Positions 52,747 to 61,751 of a stretch of DNA of 64,000 nucleotides are shown here, piece after piece. A program made the position numbers and the translations under genes. Each line of letters begins with the position of its first letter. Positions within the stretch are counted from its first letter, which is position 1. The notes below the pieces were generated by a model. It was not told the origin of the DNA. It worked only from the letters and a program-made list of their open reading frames with translations, and ran no database searches. The DNA is taken from contig NZ_RZTZ01000009.1 of assembly GCF_004005475.1 (NCBI RefSeq), positions 1-64,000 on the forward strand, written 5' to 3'. Origin of the DNA: Niallia taxi. GTDB lineage: Bacteria; Bacillota; Bacilli; Bacillales; Cytobacillaceae.

Positions 52747-54165
52747 ATGGAAAATTGGTTTTCTATTGTTCCGTTTGTCATCGCCGTATTTGTGGCAATG
52801 ACAACCCGACAAGTATTAGTTGGTCTAGGATTGGGACTTCTAATTGGCTCATACTCATTAAAACCCGGAATCTTTAACTCTTTGTCTAAAATGAGTGATT
52901 ATGTGTTTATTGCCATTTCAGATAGAGACAACCTTAGAATCATCATTTTTCTATTTGTTTTCGGAGGGCTTGTTGGTATGATGCAAGTTGCTGGAGGCAT
53001 TAAAGGATTTGCAAAAACAGTACAGAAGCGAATTAAAACCGAGCGAAGCGCCTTAATCGTTGCATGGTCTACGATTCTCGTCACCTTTATGGATTGCGAG
53101 TTTAGGATTATGACTACTGGACCAGTTATGAAGGCTGCAAAAACATCCGTTGCCATTACGAGGGCAAAGCTTGCATATGCAATCGACGTTTCCACCGTTC
53201 CAGTAATTGTCCTAATGCCTGTGGCCACAACTTACACTGGATATATGGTTTCTGTTGTAGGAGGTTCGTTAAATCAATTAAATATTAACCGATCTCCTTA
53301 TCAGCTTTTTTTAGCAAGTATCCCTTTTAATTTTTGGGCTTTGTCAATAGTGACAATCGGTATATTTGCAGTACTGACAGGGCGATATATTGGAAAAGGA
53401 ATTGATTCAAATAATGGTCATAACGTGTCTGAAATTGAAGAAGAGATTCACAGGGAAAGTATTGAATCCGAATTAGAAAAGGTAGAACCAAAAGCGATGA
53501 ACCTTATTTTACCTTTACTTTTACTTCTATCTAGCACATTTTATCTAATATGGCAAGATGGTTTACATAAGGGAGCAAACTCGTTCTTAGATGCAATGCA
53601 ACAAGCTGATGCAACGCAAGCAATGTTAATTGCCCTTTTTGCGACAGTCATTTTTTCTTTATGTTTGTTCCTTCTACGAAAGGAAAAAATCTCTGAATTA
53701 ATGTTTCATTTCATTGATGGCGGAAACCAAATAATAATGGCTATCATACTATTAGTACTCGTTTGGGCACTTGCAAATATGGCGGAAGACCTTGGGTTTT
53801 CCAGCTTCATAACAGGAACAGCAGGAACCTTTTTGTCAGGGGCTTTTGTACCGGTAGCAGTTTTTTTATTTGGTTCGCTTATAGCTTATTTTATAGGTTC
53901 ATCTTGGGGTACATGGGGTCTTTTAATGCCTCTAGCAATTTCATTAGCAGAAGCTACCGATGCTTCACTGCCACTGGCGGTGGCAGCAGTGTTTGCCGCA
54001 GGATCCTTTGGTGACTTCACTTCGCCCTTAGGAGAGACAACCGTCACTACTGCTTCAGTTTTTGATTTGCCCGTTGTTGATTATGCTAAGGCCAAATCCG
54101 CTTCCTCTTTCGTAGCATTGGGTGTCTCAACTATTTTGTTTGTAATTGCCGGCTTATTTTTTTAA
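52747..54165 (+). CDS. NhaC-family Na+/H+ antiporter-like transporter
   Basis: 472 residues, 11-12 spans, with FMDCEFRIMTTGPVMKAAK near 117, VPVIVLMPVATTYTGYMV near 156 and a C-terminal GSSWGTWGLLMPLAISLAEA and GDFTSPLGETTVTTASVFD. These are NhaC superfamily signatures. Substrate could be Na+, an amino acid or malate; not decided. AGAGGG before the ATG. Confidence 0.83.
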   Translation: MENWFSIVPFVIAVFVAMTTRQVLVGLGLGLLIGSYSLKPGIFNSLSKMSDYVFIAISDRDNLRIIIFLFVFGGLVGMMQVAGGIKGFAKTVQKRIKTERSALIVAWSTILVTFMDCEFRIMTTGPVMKAAKTSVAITRAKLAYAIDVSTVPVIVLMPVATTYTGYMVSVVGGSLNQLNINRSPYQLFLASIPFNFWALSIVTIGIFAVLTGRYIGKGIDSNNGHNVSEIEEEIHRESIESELEKVEPKAMNLILPLLLLLSSTFYLIWQDGLHKGANSFLDAMQQADATQAMLIALFATVIFSLCLFLLRKEKISELMFHFIDGGNQIIMAIILLVLVWALANMAEDLGFSSFITGTAGTFLSGAFVPVAVFLFGSLIAYFIGSSWGTWGLLMPLAISLAEATDASLPLAVAAVFAAGSFGDFTSPLGETTVTTASVFDLPVVDYAKAKSASSFVALGVSTILFVIAGLFF

Positions 54166-54167
54166 AG

Positions 54168-54209
54168 TTAGGGTTCCGCCAACAACCACATATGTTAGCG
54201 GGATTCTAA
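54168..54209 (+). terminator. Imperfect terminator after the nhaC-like gene
   Basis: 16-bp arms 54168-54183 and 54194-54209 with three G-U pairs and one mismatch; no long T run. Confidence 0.45.
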
Positions 54210-55103
54210 TTATAACTAACTAATTGGCTGAATTATTCTTTTTAACAGTCTAACTTCAAAGTAGAGCAACTTTCCTATAATATTTTAAATTAGGTCCTTT
54301 TTTGGTTTCCTTATATTTACATGAATAATCACAATAAATTTATACCTTCAATAGTTTTAGTGTCCAGAAAGGGATAGCACACCAGTATGAGTGGTAACAT
54401 ATCTTGTTTTGCATATATCCCAAATGAAATTACTACTACAAAAACAAGTCCAGCTATACCCTACTCTTAAGACATAACTCCCATTATATGCAATTAAAGG
54501 ATAACAGAAGAACCAATAGCGCGATTACAGCTGAAGAATGCAAAAAAATAATAAAGCCTTATAGCAGCATCAATGAATGCAACAAATCAGTTACCGTTAC
54601 AAACATTTCCTCTATCCATAGACCAAAAGAAACTGGTTCAGGTCATTGCTCCTAAGCAAAATCAAATAAATTTATTCCTTTTACGACTCCAAGTTTTGCA
54701 GACATAGAAAAAAATAGCCATTAAGTTTAAAAATATCACAACCAAAAAAGTAACATAGCGTATAGATATACTCTCCAATATCGTCTCTAAGTTGCCCGGA
54801 CATAAATGCCCGATCGAGGAATGTCAACAACTTCTATATCCACGCGTTTTGCCACCTAAATATCATGAGCATATTTTTCTAATGTCTTCTATTTTAATGA
54901 TTCTGCATCCATACTTTTCATCTTTTATCCATGGTGATATACCTAATTAAATAACTAGAAAAAAATTACTTAATTCCATTAACTCAATATTAAAGTTTTG
55001 ATTATTGCAATTCCTATTAAAGAATAAAAACATAAAATTTACTAATCTAGTATAAATTTTTATTTTCCTGGCTATCCTTCATATATAGAGGGAGTTGAGA
55101 AGT
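54210..55103. other. Gap before ywmB copy 2
   Basis: No complete gene. Short minus-strand protein-like pieces near 54770-54880 are broken by stops and unidentified. The last ~60 bp (TCTAGTATAAAT, then GGCTATCCTT) match the promoter region of ywmB copy 1. Confidence 0.4.
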
Positions 55104-55826
55104 ATGAAAAAATTAATTCTATTATTTTGTTTTTTCTTATTAATAACTTTAACAACAAATGAAGCTAAAGCTTTTTACCAAGATAATGAATTAAGTCAAA
55201 TTACACAAATTGCAAAGCAAAACAATATATTTATTAATAATTGGTCTATGTATATTAAAGAACCTATTAGGAAATATTCTGATATGAAAGATCTTGATAG
55301 GACAATAGATGATATTAAAGACACTGAAAAAGATTATAGTTGGTCAAAAAAGAAATTTGTGAAAGATTACTATAAAATTGAAGGCAAGAAAAAAACTTCT
55401 ATTGCAGACCTAGAGGAGAAAGTTCTAATCATTATATACTCACAGAGCGGTAAGTATAATTTAAGTGTCACCTATGATATAAAGGGCAAATGGGATGAAA
55501 CTAAATGGCCAGCAATCTTCAATATGTATAAGAATAAAATAGAGGATTATTCGGCGTTTTATACCGTCCAAGGAACAAAAAATATTAATCAATCTTTGTA
55601 TACTGAAGCATCTAAACTATTAACTAATTTTTCAGGAGAAGAAATACAAAGTCTAAATGAAACAAAATTCGTTTCTCTATCCGCATATACGAAACGCTGG
55701 GAGAATAAACTCCCTCTTGGTGATAACCAATACATGAACCTCCATATTGCATACAGAGAAACTAGTGAATCTACGAATCAAGTAAAAGTAACAATTGGAA
55801 CACCTATTATCACTTCCGAGTATTAA
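55104..55826 (+). CDS. YwmB-like secreted protein, copy 2
   Basis: 240 residues from ATG 55104 (GAGGGAG nine bases upstream; an in-frame TTG at 55095 is less likely). Signal peptide to about residue 24 (EAKA), then the same YwmB fold as at 18319-19044 with most residues identical, including NLHIAYRETSE and VTIGTPIITSEY. It is followed on the opposite strand by a decayed ATPase tail, as in copy 1, so the whole neighbourhood was duplicated. Confidence 0.87.
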   Translation: MKKLILLFCFFLLITLTTNEAKAFYQDNELSQITQIAKQNNIFINNWSMYIKEPIRKYSDMKDLDRTIDDIKDTEKDYSWSKKKFVKDYYKIEGKKKTSIADLEEKVLIIIYSQSGKYNLSVTYDIKGKWDETKWPAIFNMYKNKIEDYSAFYTVQGTKNINQSLYTEASKLLTNFSGEEIQSLNETKFVSLSAYTKRWENKLPLGDNQYMNLHIAYRETSESTNQVKVTIGTPIITSEY

Positions 55827-55876
55827 ATAGCAAATACGAGATATCGCATAATCAGACACTTCTTCGTTTTATTATC

Positions 55877-55983
55877 TTAACTTTTCATACGTAGTTTCCA
55901 TAATGCAATTAAAATAAAAATTAAAACTGTTCCTGTATTACTTAATACTACCATCCAAAGCTTTACCACCCTTGAAAAATTAA
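55877..55983 (-). pseudogene. C-terminal remnant of a P1B ATPase
   Basis: The minus strand reads VVKLWMVVLSNTGTVLIFIL then ALWKLRMKS and stop, corresponding to the last ~33 residues of the ATPase at 19089-21854 (LTLWMAVLSDTGAALIVILNALRLLRIKG region). Everything upstream is lost. Confidence 0.75.
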
Positions 55984-56758
55984 TATATGGAAATATTGGA
56001 GTTCAAAATAAGTATTGGACCTAGCTCCATTCCTTGATAATCCTGTGCTTTAGCTACGTGATGATGTTTAGCGATATACATACCAATTACGATGGTTTAA
56101 GTTGTGAAATCTAAGCTAATGTATGATTTTGGTTATGATTTATGTGAAATTCTGAGTAAAATTTTTTGTCCCTTTTAGCTTGCCGGCTCAAGACACAATT
56201 ATCTTAAAAAGAGGACTTGTTTTAAGATAATTTTTAACCAGGGATTATCCCTTTTAGAAATACCGCTTGAAGGTCATTTACGCTTCCTTCAGCATCATCG
56301 TTCTTTTTTATATTCATATCATTATCTTGTCTGGAAGTATTTTTACTTTAAATAATGTGTTTTAAAATTACTCTTTAGTATGACAAAACGTTCTAAATTG
56401 CTGTAGCTACTTAAATAAGAGACAGATTCTTGATAAAAGTAGATAAAAGCATAACTATAATCTCCTCTCACTGAAAGAAAGGCTCTTAATCATTCACTAC
56501 TATCCTATGAAGAAAATTACGAAATGCGCTCGTCCTTGTTAAATACAGTAAGTGATACAAGATTACCTGCCAAAGGGTTTTTCTTTCTCGTTATAATTTC
56601 AAACTTAACAGTATTTAATGATTACACAGTTAGGATTCCTCTCTTTAAGGAAAACTTCAAAATAGAATAACCAAAATATAAATCAGAAAAGAAACTGAAT
56701 TTTTTTCCGATCTTTATTTTGGCTTTTTTAAAGGGCAAAGGTCCTTCCCTACAACTAC
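55984..56758. other. Debris region between the ATPase remnant and the CDF gene
   Basis: A short minus-strand frame at about 55990-56105 reads IGMYIAKHHHVAKAQDYQGM and ends; family unknown. A hairpin stands at 56199-56230. The remainder holds no gene I can support. Confidence 0.35.
56199..56235 (+). terminator. Orphan terminator-like hairpin
   Basis: TTATCTTAAAA/TTTTAAGATAA, 11-bp perfect stem with a 10-base loop and TTTTT on the plus strand; no intact gene precedes it. Confidence 0.5.
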
Positions 56759-57607
56759 TTATTGATTTTTCCATTCCAGTTCAATTGTTGAATGGGTAAT
56801 GTTCAGGTCAGAAGTGACGTCCCGTACAGACTTCTTAATTACCTCACAATCACTCAGGCGGTTTCCTGTGACACAAAGGTGTGCATTTAAGGCAGTTTCT
56901 TCTCCATCGATGGACCAGATATGCAATGAAGAAACCGAAACAACCCCCTGTATCCTTTCAATTTTCGATTGAATTTCTTTTATATTAACGCCATTTGGTA
57001 CACCTTCTAAGAGTATCTTCATGGTTTTAATCAAATTTCGTACAACATTAATTAAAATAAACAAGGCTATCGCAAGAGACAAAATCGGATCAAGAATATG
57101 AATATCCTTAAACAACAAAACAATACTGACCATTAAAACAGCTGCCCAACCTAAAACGTCTTCTATCATATGCCAGGAAATAACACCTTCGTTGATGGAG
57201 TTCCCCTTGTGCAGCCGAAAAGCGGCAAATCCATTTAAGAGTACTCCTACAATGGCAAACCAAAACATTCCCTGCGCATTGGAATGTACCGGATTAAACA
57301 ACAGAGGAACGGCTTTAGAAATAATAAAGACGGATCCCCCAATTAAAACCAAAGAATTAATTAATGCACCAAGGAGAGAGAATCGCTTATAGCCAAAAGA
57401 AAATTGTTGATCCCCTTTCTTATTAGAAAATTTTTGGAGAAACCATGAGAGCCCCAACGAAAGAGAGTCTCCTAAATCATGAACAGCATCCGACATAATA
57501 GCAACACTGTTAATCAAAAAGCCGCCAATAAATTCTAATAATGAAAAAAGAAGATTAATCCCAAAGGCCAATTTAATATTTTTTGCAGACGCATGAGATT
57601 TTTCCAT
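56759..57607 (-). CDS. CDF-family divalent cation exporter
   Basis: 282 residues: six spans; metal site residues in SDAVHDLGDS (His-x3-Asp, about 39-48) and SWHMIEDVLGW (about 144-154); C-terminal cytosolic domain SVSSLHIWSIDGEETALNAHL. The His/Asp site replaces the HxxxD/HxxxD pair with one shifted first motif (Asp-x2-His-Asp), normal for several CDF proteins. Probable Zn/Cd/Co exporter. AAAGGAG precedes the ATG. A neighbour of the second CDF gene but on its own transcript. Confidence 0.88.
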   Translation of the reverse strand: MEKSHASAKNIKLAFGINLLFSLLEFIGGFLINSVAIMSDAVHDLGDSLSLGLSWFLQKFSNKKGDQQFSFGYKRFSLLGALINSLVLIGGSVFIISKAVPLLFNPVHSNAQGMFWFAIVGVLLNGFAAFRLHKGNSINEGVISWHMIEDVLGWAAVLMVSIVLLFKDIHILDPILSLAIALFILINVVRNLIKTMKILLEGVPNGVNIKEIQSKIERIQGVVSVSSLHIWSIDGEETALNAHLCVTGNRLSDCEVIKKSVRDVTSDLNITHSTIELEWKNQ

Positions 57608-57811
57608 TTACTTTCTCCTTTCATTTCTAATTCTTGTTTTTCAAATAACATTCTTATTAATGTCTTTTACCTTATTTTATAAGTATTAAACTAATCCACT
57701 TGTTCATATATGCAAATAGGATTAAGGTAGGTAAATTCTCCTATTGGAAACAAAATCGAAACAATATTCATTAGCTTTGGTTTTTTATATAATTGATTAA
57801 CCTACAAACTT

Positions 57812-57998
57812 AATTTAGATATGTCAAAGACTTTTTTGGATTTATAGAGGTAACTATTAATGATTGTGAAAATACTGAATTAATCTTAATAATAGATTTT
57901 TCTATAGTCAATCGTAAAGAAGCATTAAAGTATATAGAGAAGTTAGGCAGCCTAGCAGCCTATGATAACCCATCTCTTGATCAGTTGCGTTTAAACTA
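57812..57998 (+). other. Headless open frame, 3' gene fragment
   Basis: A plus-strand frame of about 61 codons without a start codon reads TELILIIDFSIVNRKEALKY then LGSLAAYDNPSLDQLRLN and stops at 57998, immediately before the ltaS fragment. It looks like the end of a real protein; family unknown. Confidence 0.4.
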
Positions 57999-58000
57999 AC

Positions 58001-58384
58001 AGGTGGTACGATTGAAGAATATGACGGGCAAATTGACCTGATGCCTCCCCTTTTATATACTGGGTATTGATACTAAAAACTACATCCAATTTGGCATAAA
58101 CCTTTTATCTGAAGGTCATAATGAACTTGTACCATTTAGAAATGGTGACTTTGTGAGTCCAACCATATCAGCAATTGATGAAAAATTTTACAATTCAAGG
58201 AAAGGTAATACAGGATGAGCAAACCATTGAGGCAAAAAGGCTTCTAGATAAGGTCACTACCACCCTTTCTCTTTCCGATAAAGTAGTAAATGGTGATCCT
58301 TTTAAGATTTTATACTCCTAAAAACTGTAAACCGATAAATCCTAATGATTACTTTTATACAAGAACTGATAATGATAACGAATA
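58001..58384 (+). pseudogene. ltaS: 3' fragment of ltaS, decayed
   Basis: Matches the last ~390 bp of the intact ltaS (about 43070-43457), including HNELVPFRNGDFVSPTIS and NDYFYTRTDND, but contains several indels (for example near 58045, 58195 and 58300) that break the frame. The upstream three quarters are absent. Confidence 0.88.
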
Positions 58385-58392
58385 AATTTCAT

Positions 58393-58447
58393 ATCCAACA
58401 GAAAGAACCTATCCAGTAACTTACTGGATAGGTTCTTTCTGTTGGAT
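58393..58447. terminator. Perfect 27-bp terminator, copy 2
   Basis: Arms pair without mismatch around a single-base centre. Probably the ancestral form of the drifted copy at 43465-43518. Confidence 0.85.
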
Positions 58448-58474
58448 GAAATTTAACTTTGGTATTTGATATTA

Positions 58475-58774
58475 TTAATTTGCTTGTTTTAATAATTGAT
58501 TTATTGTAATAATTAGTTCTTCGTCGTCATGTCTATAAAAATTCTCTGACCCTTTTCTACACTCAATATATTTTACATTTGTTAAATAGTTTACTTGATT
58601 AGATATCATAGAATTAGACATTTTCAGTCTGTCAGAAATCTGATTTATTGTTAACTCTTTTTTATATATCAAAGATAATATTTTTATTCTTGTTGGATTT
58701 GTAAGTACTTTACAAACACGTGAAAGTCCCTTTATATTTTCGTCAGATAACAAAGAGTTGATATCTCTTTTCAT
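58475..58774 (-). CDS. ArsR-family repressor lacking the usual alpha5 histidines, copy 2
   Basis: 99 residues, identical to the copy at 43546-43845 except at three positions (Leu20 to Val, Ser54 to Asn, last Tyr to Asn). Same incomplete alpha5 site. Its upstream palindrome is damaged (ATTCATATA kept, right arm lost), so autorepression may be impaired. Lies 300 bp from the intact czcD-like gene on the same strand. Confidence 0.85.
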   Translation of the reverse strand: MKRDINSLLSDENIKGLSRVCKVLTNPTRIKILSLIYKKELTINQISDRLKMSNSMISNQVNYLTNVKYIECRKGSENFYRHDDEELIITINQLLKQAN

Positions 58775-58983
58775 TTACTTATCCACCAGCTTTCTAAAAA
58801 ATAAATTAGAATGCATTGCTATATTCTTAAATGCGCACTCATTCATATAAAAAGAATATCCGATAATTATCATATTTGTCAAATCACTATGCCAACCGAT
58901 TTTATATAGTAGGACAACTAAAAAAATATAATTTTTCTAAAATAAATCTGTTTTTAAAGAAAAATAACATCCTATTAGTAGAT

Positions 58984-59016
58984 ATATTGAAAAAAGCGAA
59001 ACGCTTTTTTCAATAT
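58984..59016 (-). terminator. Terminator after the czcD-like gene
   Basis: ATATTGAAAAAAGCG/CGCTTTTTTCAATAT, 15-bp perfect stem with a 3-base loop. Confidence 0.85.
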
Positions 59017-59073
59017 TCGTTAATAAATTCTAAAGCAACAAAGTACTGACCTATTTTTAGGTCTTGTATAAAT

Positions 59074-60024
59074 TTAATGTTGATGATCATGCATAGGTTC
59101 ATTTTTCACTTGGCATAAGACCTCATTTTCATGGTTATGCTCGCTAGTTTCCAATTGAATTGTTACATGGGTAATTCCTTTATGCTCAAGTTCATGTTCA
59201 ATATCACGTAGAATAATTTCGCCTTCTGCAATAGTTAATTTACTGTCTACAACAGCATGGCAAGAAAGTGCATTCAATCCACTAGTAATCGTCCATATGT
59301 GTAAATCATGGATTTTAATAATACCCTTTGTCCCCTCAATTGTTGTAATGATATCTTTAACATCTATATTTTTAGGAGTTCCCTCCATTAATACATGGAT
59401 AGCATCCTTAGTAACATAATAGCCACTTCTTAGGATAAGTAGTGCCACAATTACACTAGCAAGAGGGTCAGCCCACCCCCAACCAAAAAACATTATTAAT
59501 AAAGCAGCAATTATTGCTCCTAATGAACCAAGCATGTCACTAATGACATGTAAATACGCCCCTCGCATATTTAAGTTATGTTCCGTATCACCGCTACGCA
59601 ACATTATCCAAGCAACCAGTATATTGACCAATAACCCGATAAAACTGATTAACAGCATTCCTGTTGTAGCAACTTCAGGTGGGTTAGCAAACCGATCAAT
59701 TGCTTCATAAAATATAAAAAGAGAGATCAGTAATAATGTTACTCCATTTATTACTGCAGCAATAATTTCAAAGCGTTTATAACCGAATGTCTTACTATGA
59801 CTTGCCGTTCTTTCAGCTAATTTAAATGCGATAAGAGCAATCATTAAAGAGATAGAATCACTTAACATATGGCCTGCATCTGATATTAACGCTAAGCTGT
59901 TTGTTAAAAATCCTCCAAATGCCTCAATAACCATATAAATAGTAATAATACTAAAAGAAATCAATAAAACTTTTTTATTTGTCCCACTTGCATGATTATG
60001 GGAATGGTCATGTCCGTGTCCCAT
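59074..60024 (-). CDS. czcD: CDF-family zinc exporter CzcD
   Basis: 316 residues. His-rich head (GHGHDHSHNHA), six spans, metal-site motifs SDAGHMLSDS (His-x3-Asp, about 50-59) and HVISDMLGS (His-x3-Asp, about 159-167), C-terminal domain with HDLHIWTITSGLNALSCHAV, and a His-rich tail MHDHQH. Typical of bacillar CzcD, exporting Zn(II), Cd(II) and Co(II). A TGAACA-N2-TATTCA operator stands upstream at 60136-60155. Confidence 0.93.
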   Translation of the reverse strand: MGHGHDHSHNHASGTNKKVLLISFSIITIYMVIEAFGGFLTNSLALISDAGHMLSDSISLMIALIAFKLAERTASHSKTFGYKRFEIIAAVINGVTLLLISLFIFYEAIDRFANPPEVATTGMLLISFIGLLVNILVAWIMLRSGDTEHNLNMRGAYLHVISDMLGSLGAIIAALLIMFFGWGWADPLASVIVALLILRSGYYVTKDAIHVLMEGTPKNIDVKDIITTIEGTKGIIKIHDLHIWTITSGLNALSCHAVVDSKLTIAEGEIILRDIEHELEHKGITHVTIQLETSEHNHENEVLCQVKNEPMHDHQH

Positions 60025-60135
60025 TGTTCTTCCTCCTTATGAATTTCATTTAATCCTGTATCTTGCACCATCTTCTTTTCTTAATATCACATTCTTTAAA
60101 GTGTATCGTAATAAAGAAAAAAATACACTGTAATT

Positions 60136-60155
60136 ATATGAACATATATTCATAT
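60136..60155. promoter_or_regulatory. SmtB-type operator before czcD
   Basis: ATATGAA-N6-TTCATAT; its core TGAACA-TA-TATTCA matches the known SmtB/ZiaR 12-2-12 consensus. Confidence 0.75.
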
Positions 60156-60246
60156 TAATAATATGCTTATTTCCTAAATAAGTCAAAATTTTCGAGTAGA
60201 TGAAAATTCACATTATCACATTACTTGCCTAATTATCATTAATAAC

Positions 60247-61287
60247 TTATGCTTTACTCATAATATGTTTTACAATGTATTTTGCATCGTATCCAACTCC
60301 TTGAAGTAAGGATGACCCCCTTCTATATTGCCACGGTAAGCCAATAAAATATAATCCCATTACGTTTGTGACACCCCGTTGATGAATTATTTCACCTTGT
60401 TTATTATATATTTCATTAACCTTCAGCCAAGGTAATGGATTTTTAAAACCTGTAGCCCATATAATATTGTTTACTCTTAATGATGATTGATCTTTAAAAA
60501 TAATTTCGTCCTCTTTTATATCGATTACCCTTCCTTTGATAACTATTTTCTTTTTTCTAATAGTATGTTTTAAATCGTATCCGAATATTGGATCTCCCTT
60601 ACTCTGAATGAATTTCCCTAACCTAGTGTTATAATTTTGTTTTAATAAACCTATTTTATCAAACCACCAAAAAATACTTTTTTTTAGTAATATTAAAGGT
60701 AAATACAGTAACTTTTCACCATGTGATAAATAAGTATCTTTTTCTTTAGACAATTCAACAGCAATCTGAGCACCGCTATTTCCCCCACCAACAACTAAAA
60801 CATTACCATCTGCAAGTTGCTGAGGGTTTTTATATTGCGATGAATGTATTTGAAATATCCCTTCTGGTAATTTTCTTGAGAAAGACGGAATTTTAGGTGT
60901 TTGAAAAGCTCCAGAAGCAACTATAAGGTTTTTCGCCATATATTCTTTATAATTTGTTTTCACTAAATAATAGCCGTCTTGTTTATAGGCACTTTTTACT
61001 TCAACACCTAATTTAATTGGTATGTTAAACTTCTTGACGTAATTCATTAAATAGTTCGCGACTTCATCTTTTGTTGGGAAACCATGTTTATCTCCTTCCA
61101 TTTTCATTCCCGGAAGAGAATTATACATACGTGGAGTGAATAAAATTAAAGAATCGTATCTATCCCTCCAACTTGACCCTATTTCTGACCTCCTTTCAAG
61201 AATAACGACATTTCGATTTAATTTGTTCAAATGATATCCAATAGAAATACCAGCTTGACCAGCCCCTATAATTAAAGTATCATACAT
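60247..61287 (-). CDS. czcO: CzcO-like flavin monooxygenase family protein
   Basis: 346 residues from ATG 61287 (AGAGGAGAG upstream; an in-frame ATG at 61320 precedes that site). FAD motif IIGAGQAGISIGYHL near 6-20, EIGSSWRDRYDSLILFTPR near 38-56 and NAD(P) motif VVGGGNSGAQIAVEL near 163-177 are those of the CzcO family of flavoproteins linked to CDF transporters. It lies 222 bp upstream of czcD on the same strand. Function in metal homeostasis is suggested by recurrent context only. Confidence 0.85.
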   Translation of the reverse strand: MYDTLIIGAGQAGISIGYHLNKLNRNVVILERRSEIGSSWRDRYDSLILFTPRMYNSLPGMKMEGDKHGFPTKDEVANYLMNYVKKFNIPIKLGVEVKSAYKQDGYYLVKTNYKEYMAKNLIVASGAFQTPKIPSFSRKLPEGIFQIHSSQYKNPQQLADGNVLVVGGGNSGAQIAVELSKEKDTYLSHGEKLLYLPLILLKKSIFWWFDKIGLLKQNYNTRLGKFIQSKGDPIFGYDLKHTIRKKKIVIKGRVIDIKEDEIIFKDQSSLRVNNIIWATGFKNPLPWLKVNEIYNKQGEIIHQRGVTNVMGLYFIGLPWQYRRGSSLLQGVGYDAKYIVKHIMSKA

Positions 61288-61306
61288 ATTTAACTCTCCT
61301 CTCTTT

Positions 61307-61334
61307 ATATGATTATACATTCATATAATCATAT
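61307..61334. promoter_or_regulatory. Palindrome before czcO
   Basis: ATATGATTAT-N8-ATAATCATAT, perfect 10-bp arms 20 bp upstream of the start; resembles the other ArsR/SmtB-type sites of the window. Confidence 0.55.
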
Positions 61335-61751
61335 TATTTGAATTACTTTAGAAAATCAACTAAATATACCATATTTTTCAAACACAAACACATCTATTTA
61401 TTTTTAAAAAATTTAATAACAAATAAGTTGACTCTGCTTTATTGCATATTTTAAACTTCCGGAAATACATGAATCAAAACAAAAAAAGTTAAATCACATA
61501 AAATACTTTCTTAATAGACATAATTATAAAAGGAAGAAAAGCCTACTAATAATTTTGCCATAGAGAAGAGAAAGTAAATAAAATAAAAACGAATCCCACT
61601 AAGCAAAGAAGTATTTAAAAAAGAAGTTAATGTTATTTTAATTAAAATTAATAACATAACAATCTTCCAAAAATTATTATAATTAAATACATGGATTGTA
61701 TAAATGTTTTATATTTAGAAAAACTAAAATTTCAAAGCACTGGAGAAAGAA
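61335..61751. other. AT-rich gap czcO/methyltransferase-like gene
   Basis: No frame or repeat seen that would support a gene. It should contain the plus-strand promoter of the 318-residue gene. Confidence 0.4.

Noticed and set aside
50403-56170. Shared string ATTTATGTGAAATTCTGA at about 50405 and 56140
   Set aside because: Only about 18 bp; possibly a common Rex/Fnr-like half site, too short to call a repeat or duplication.
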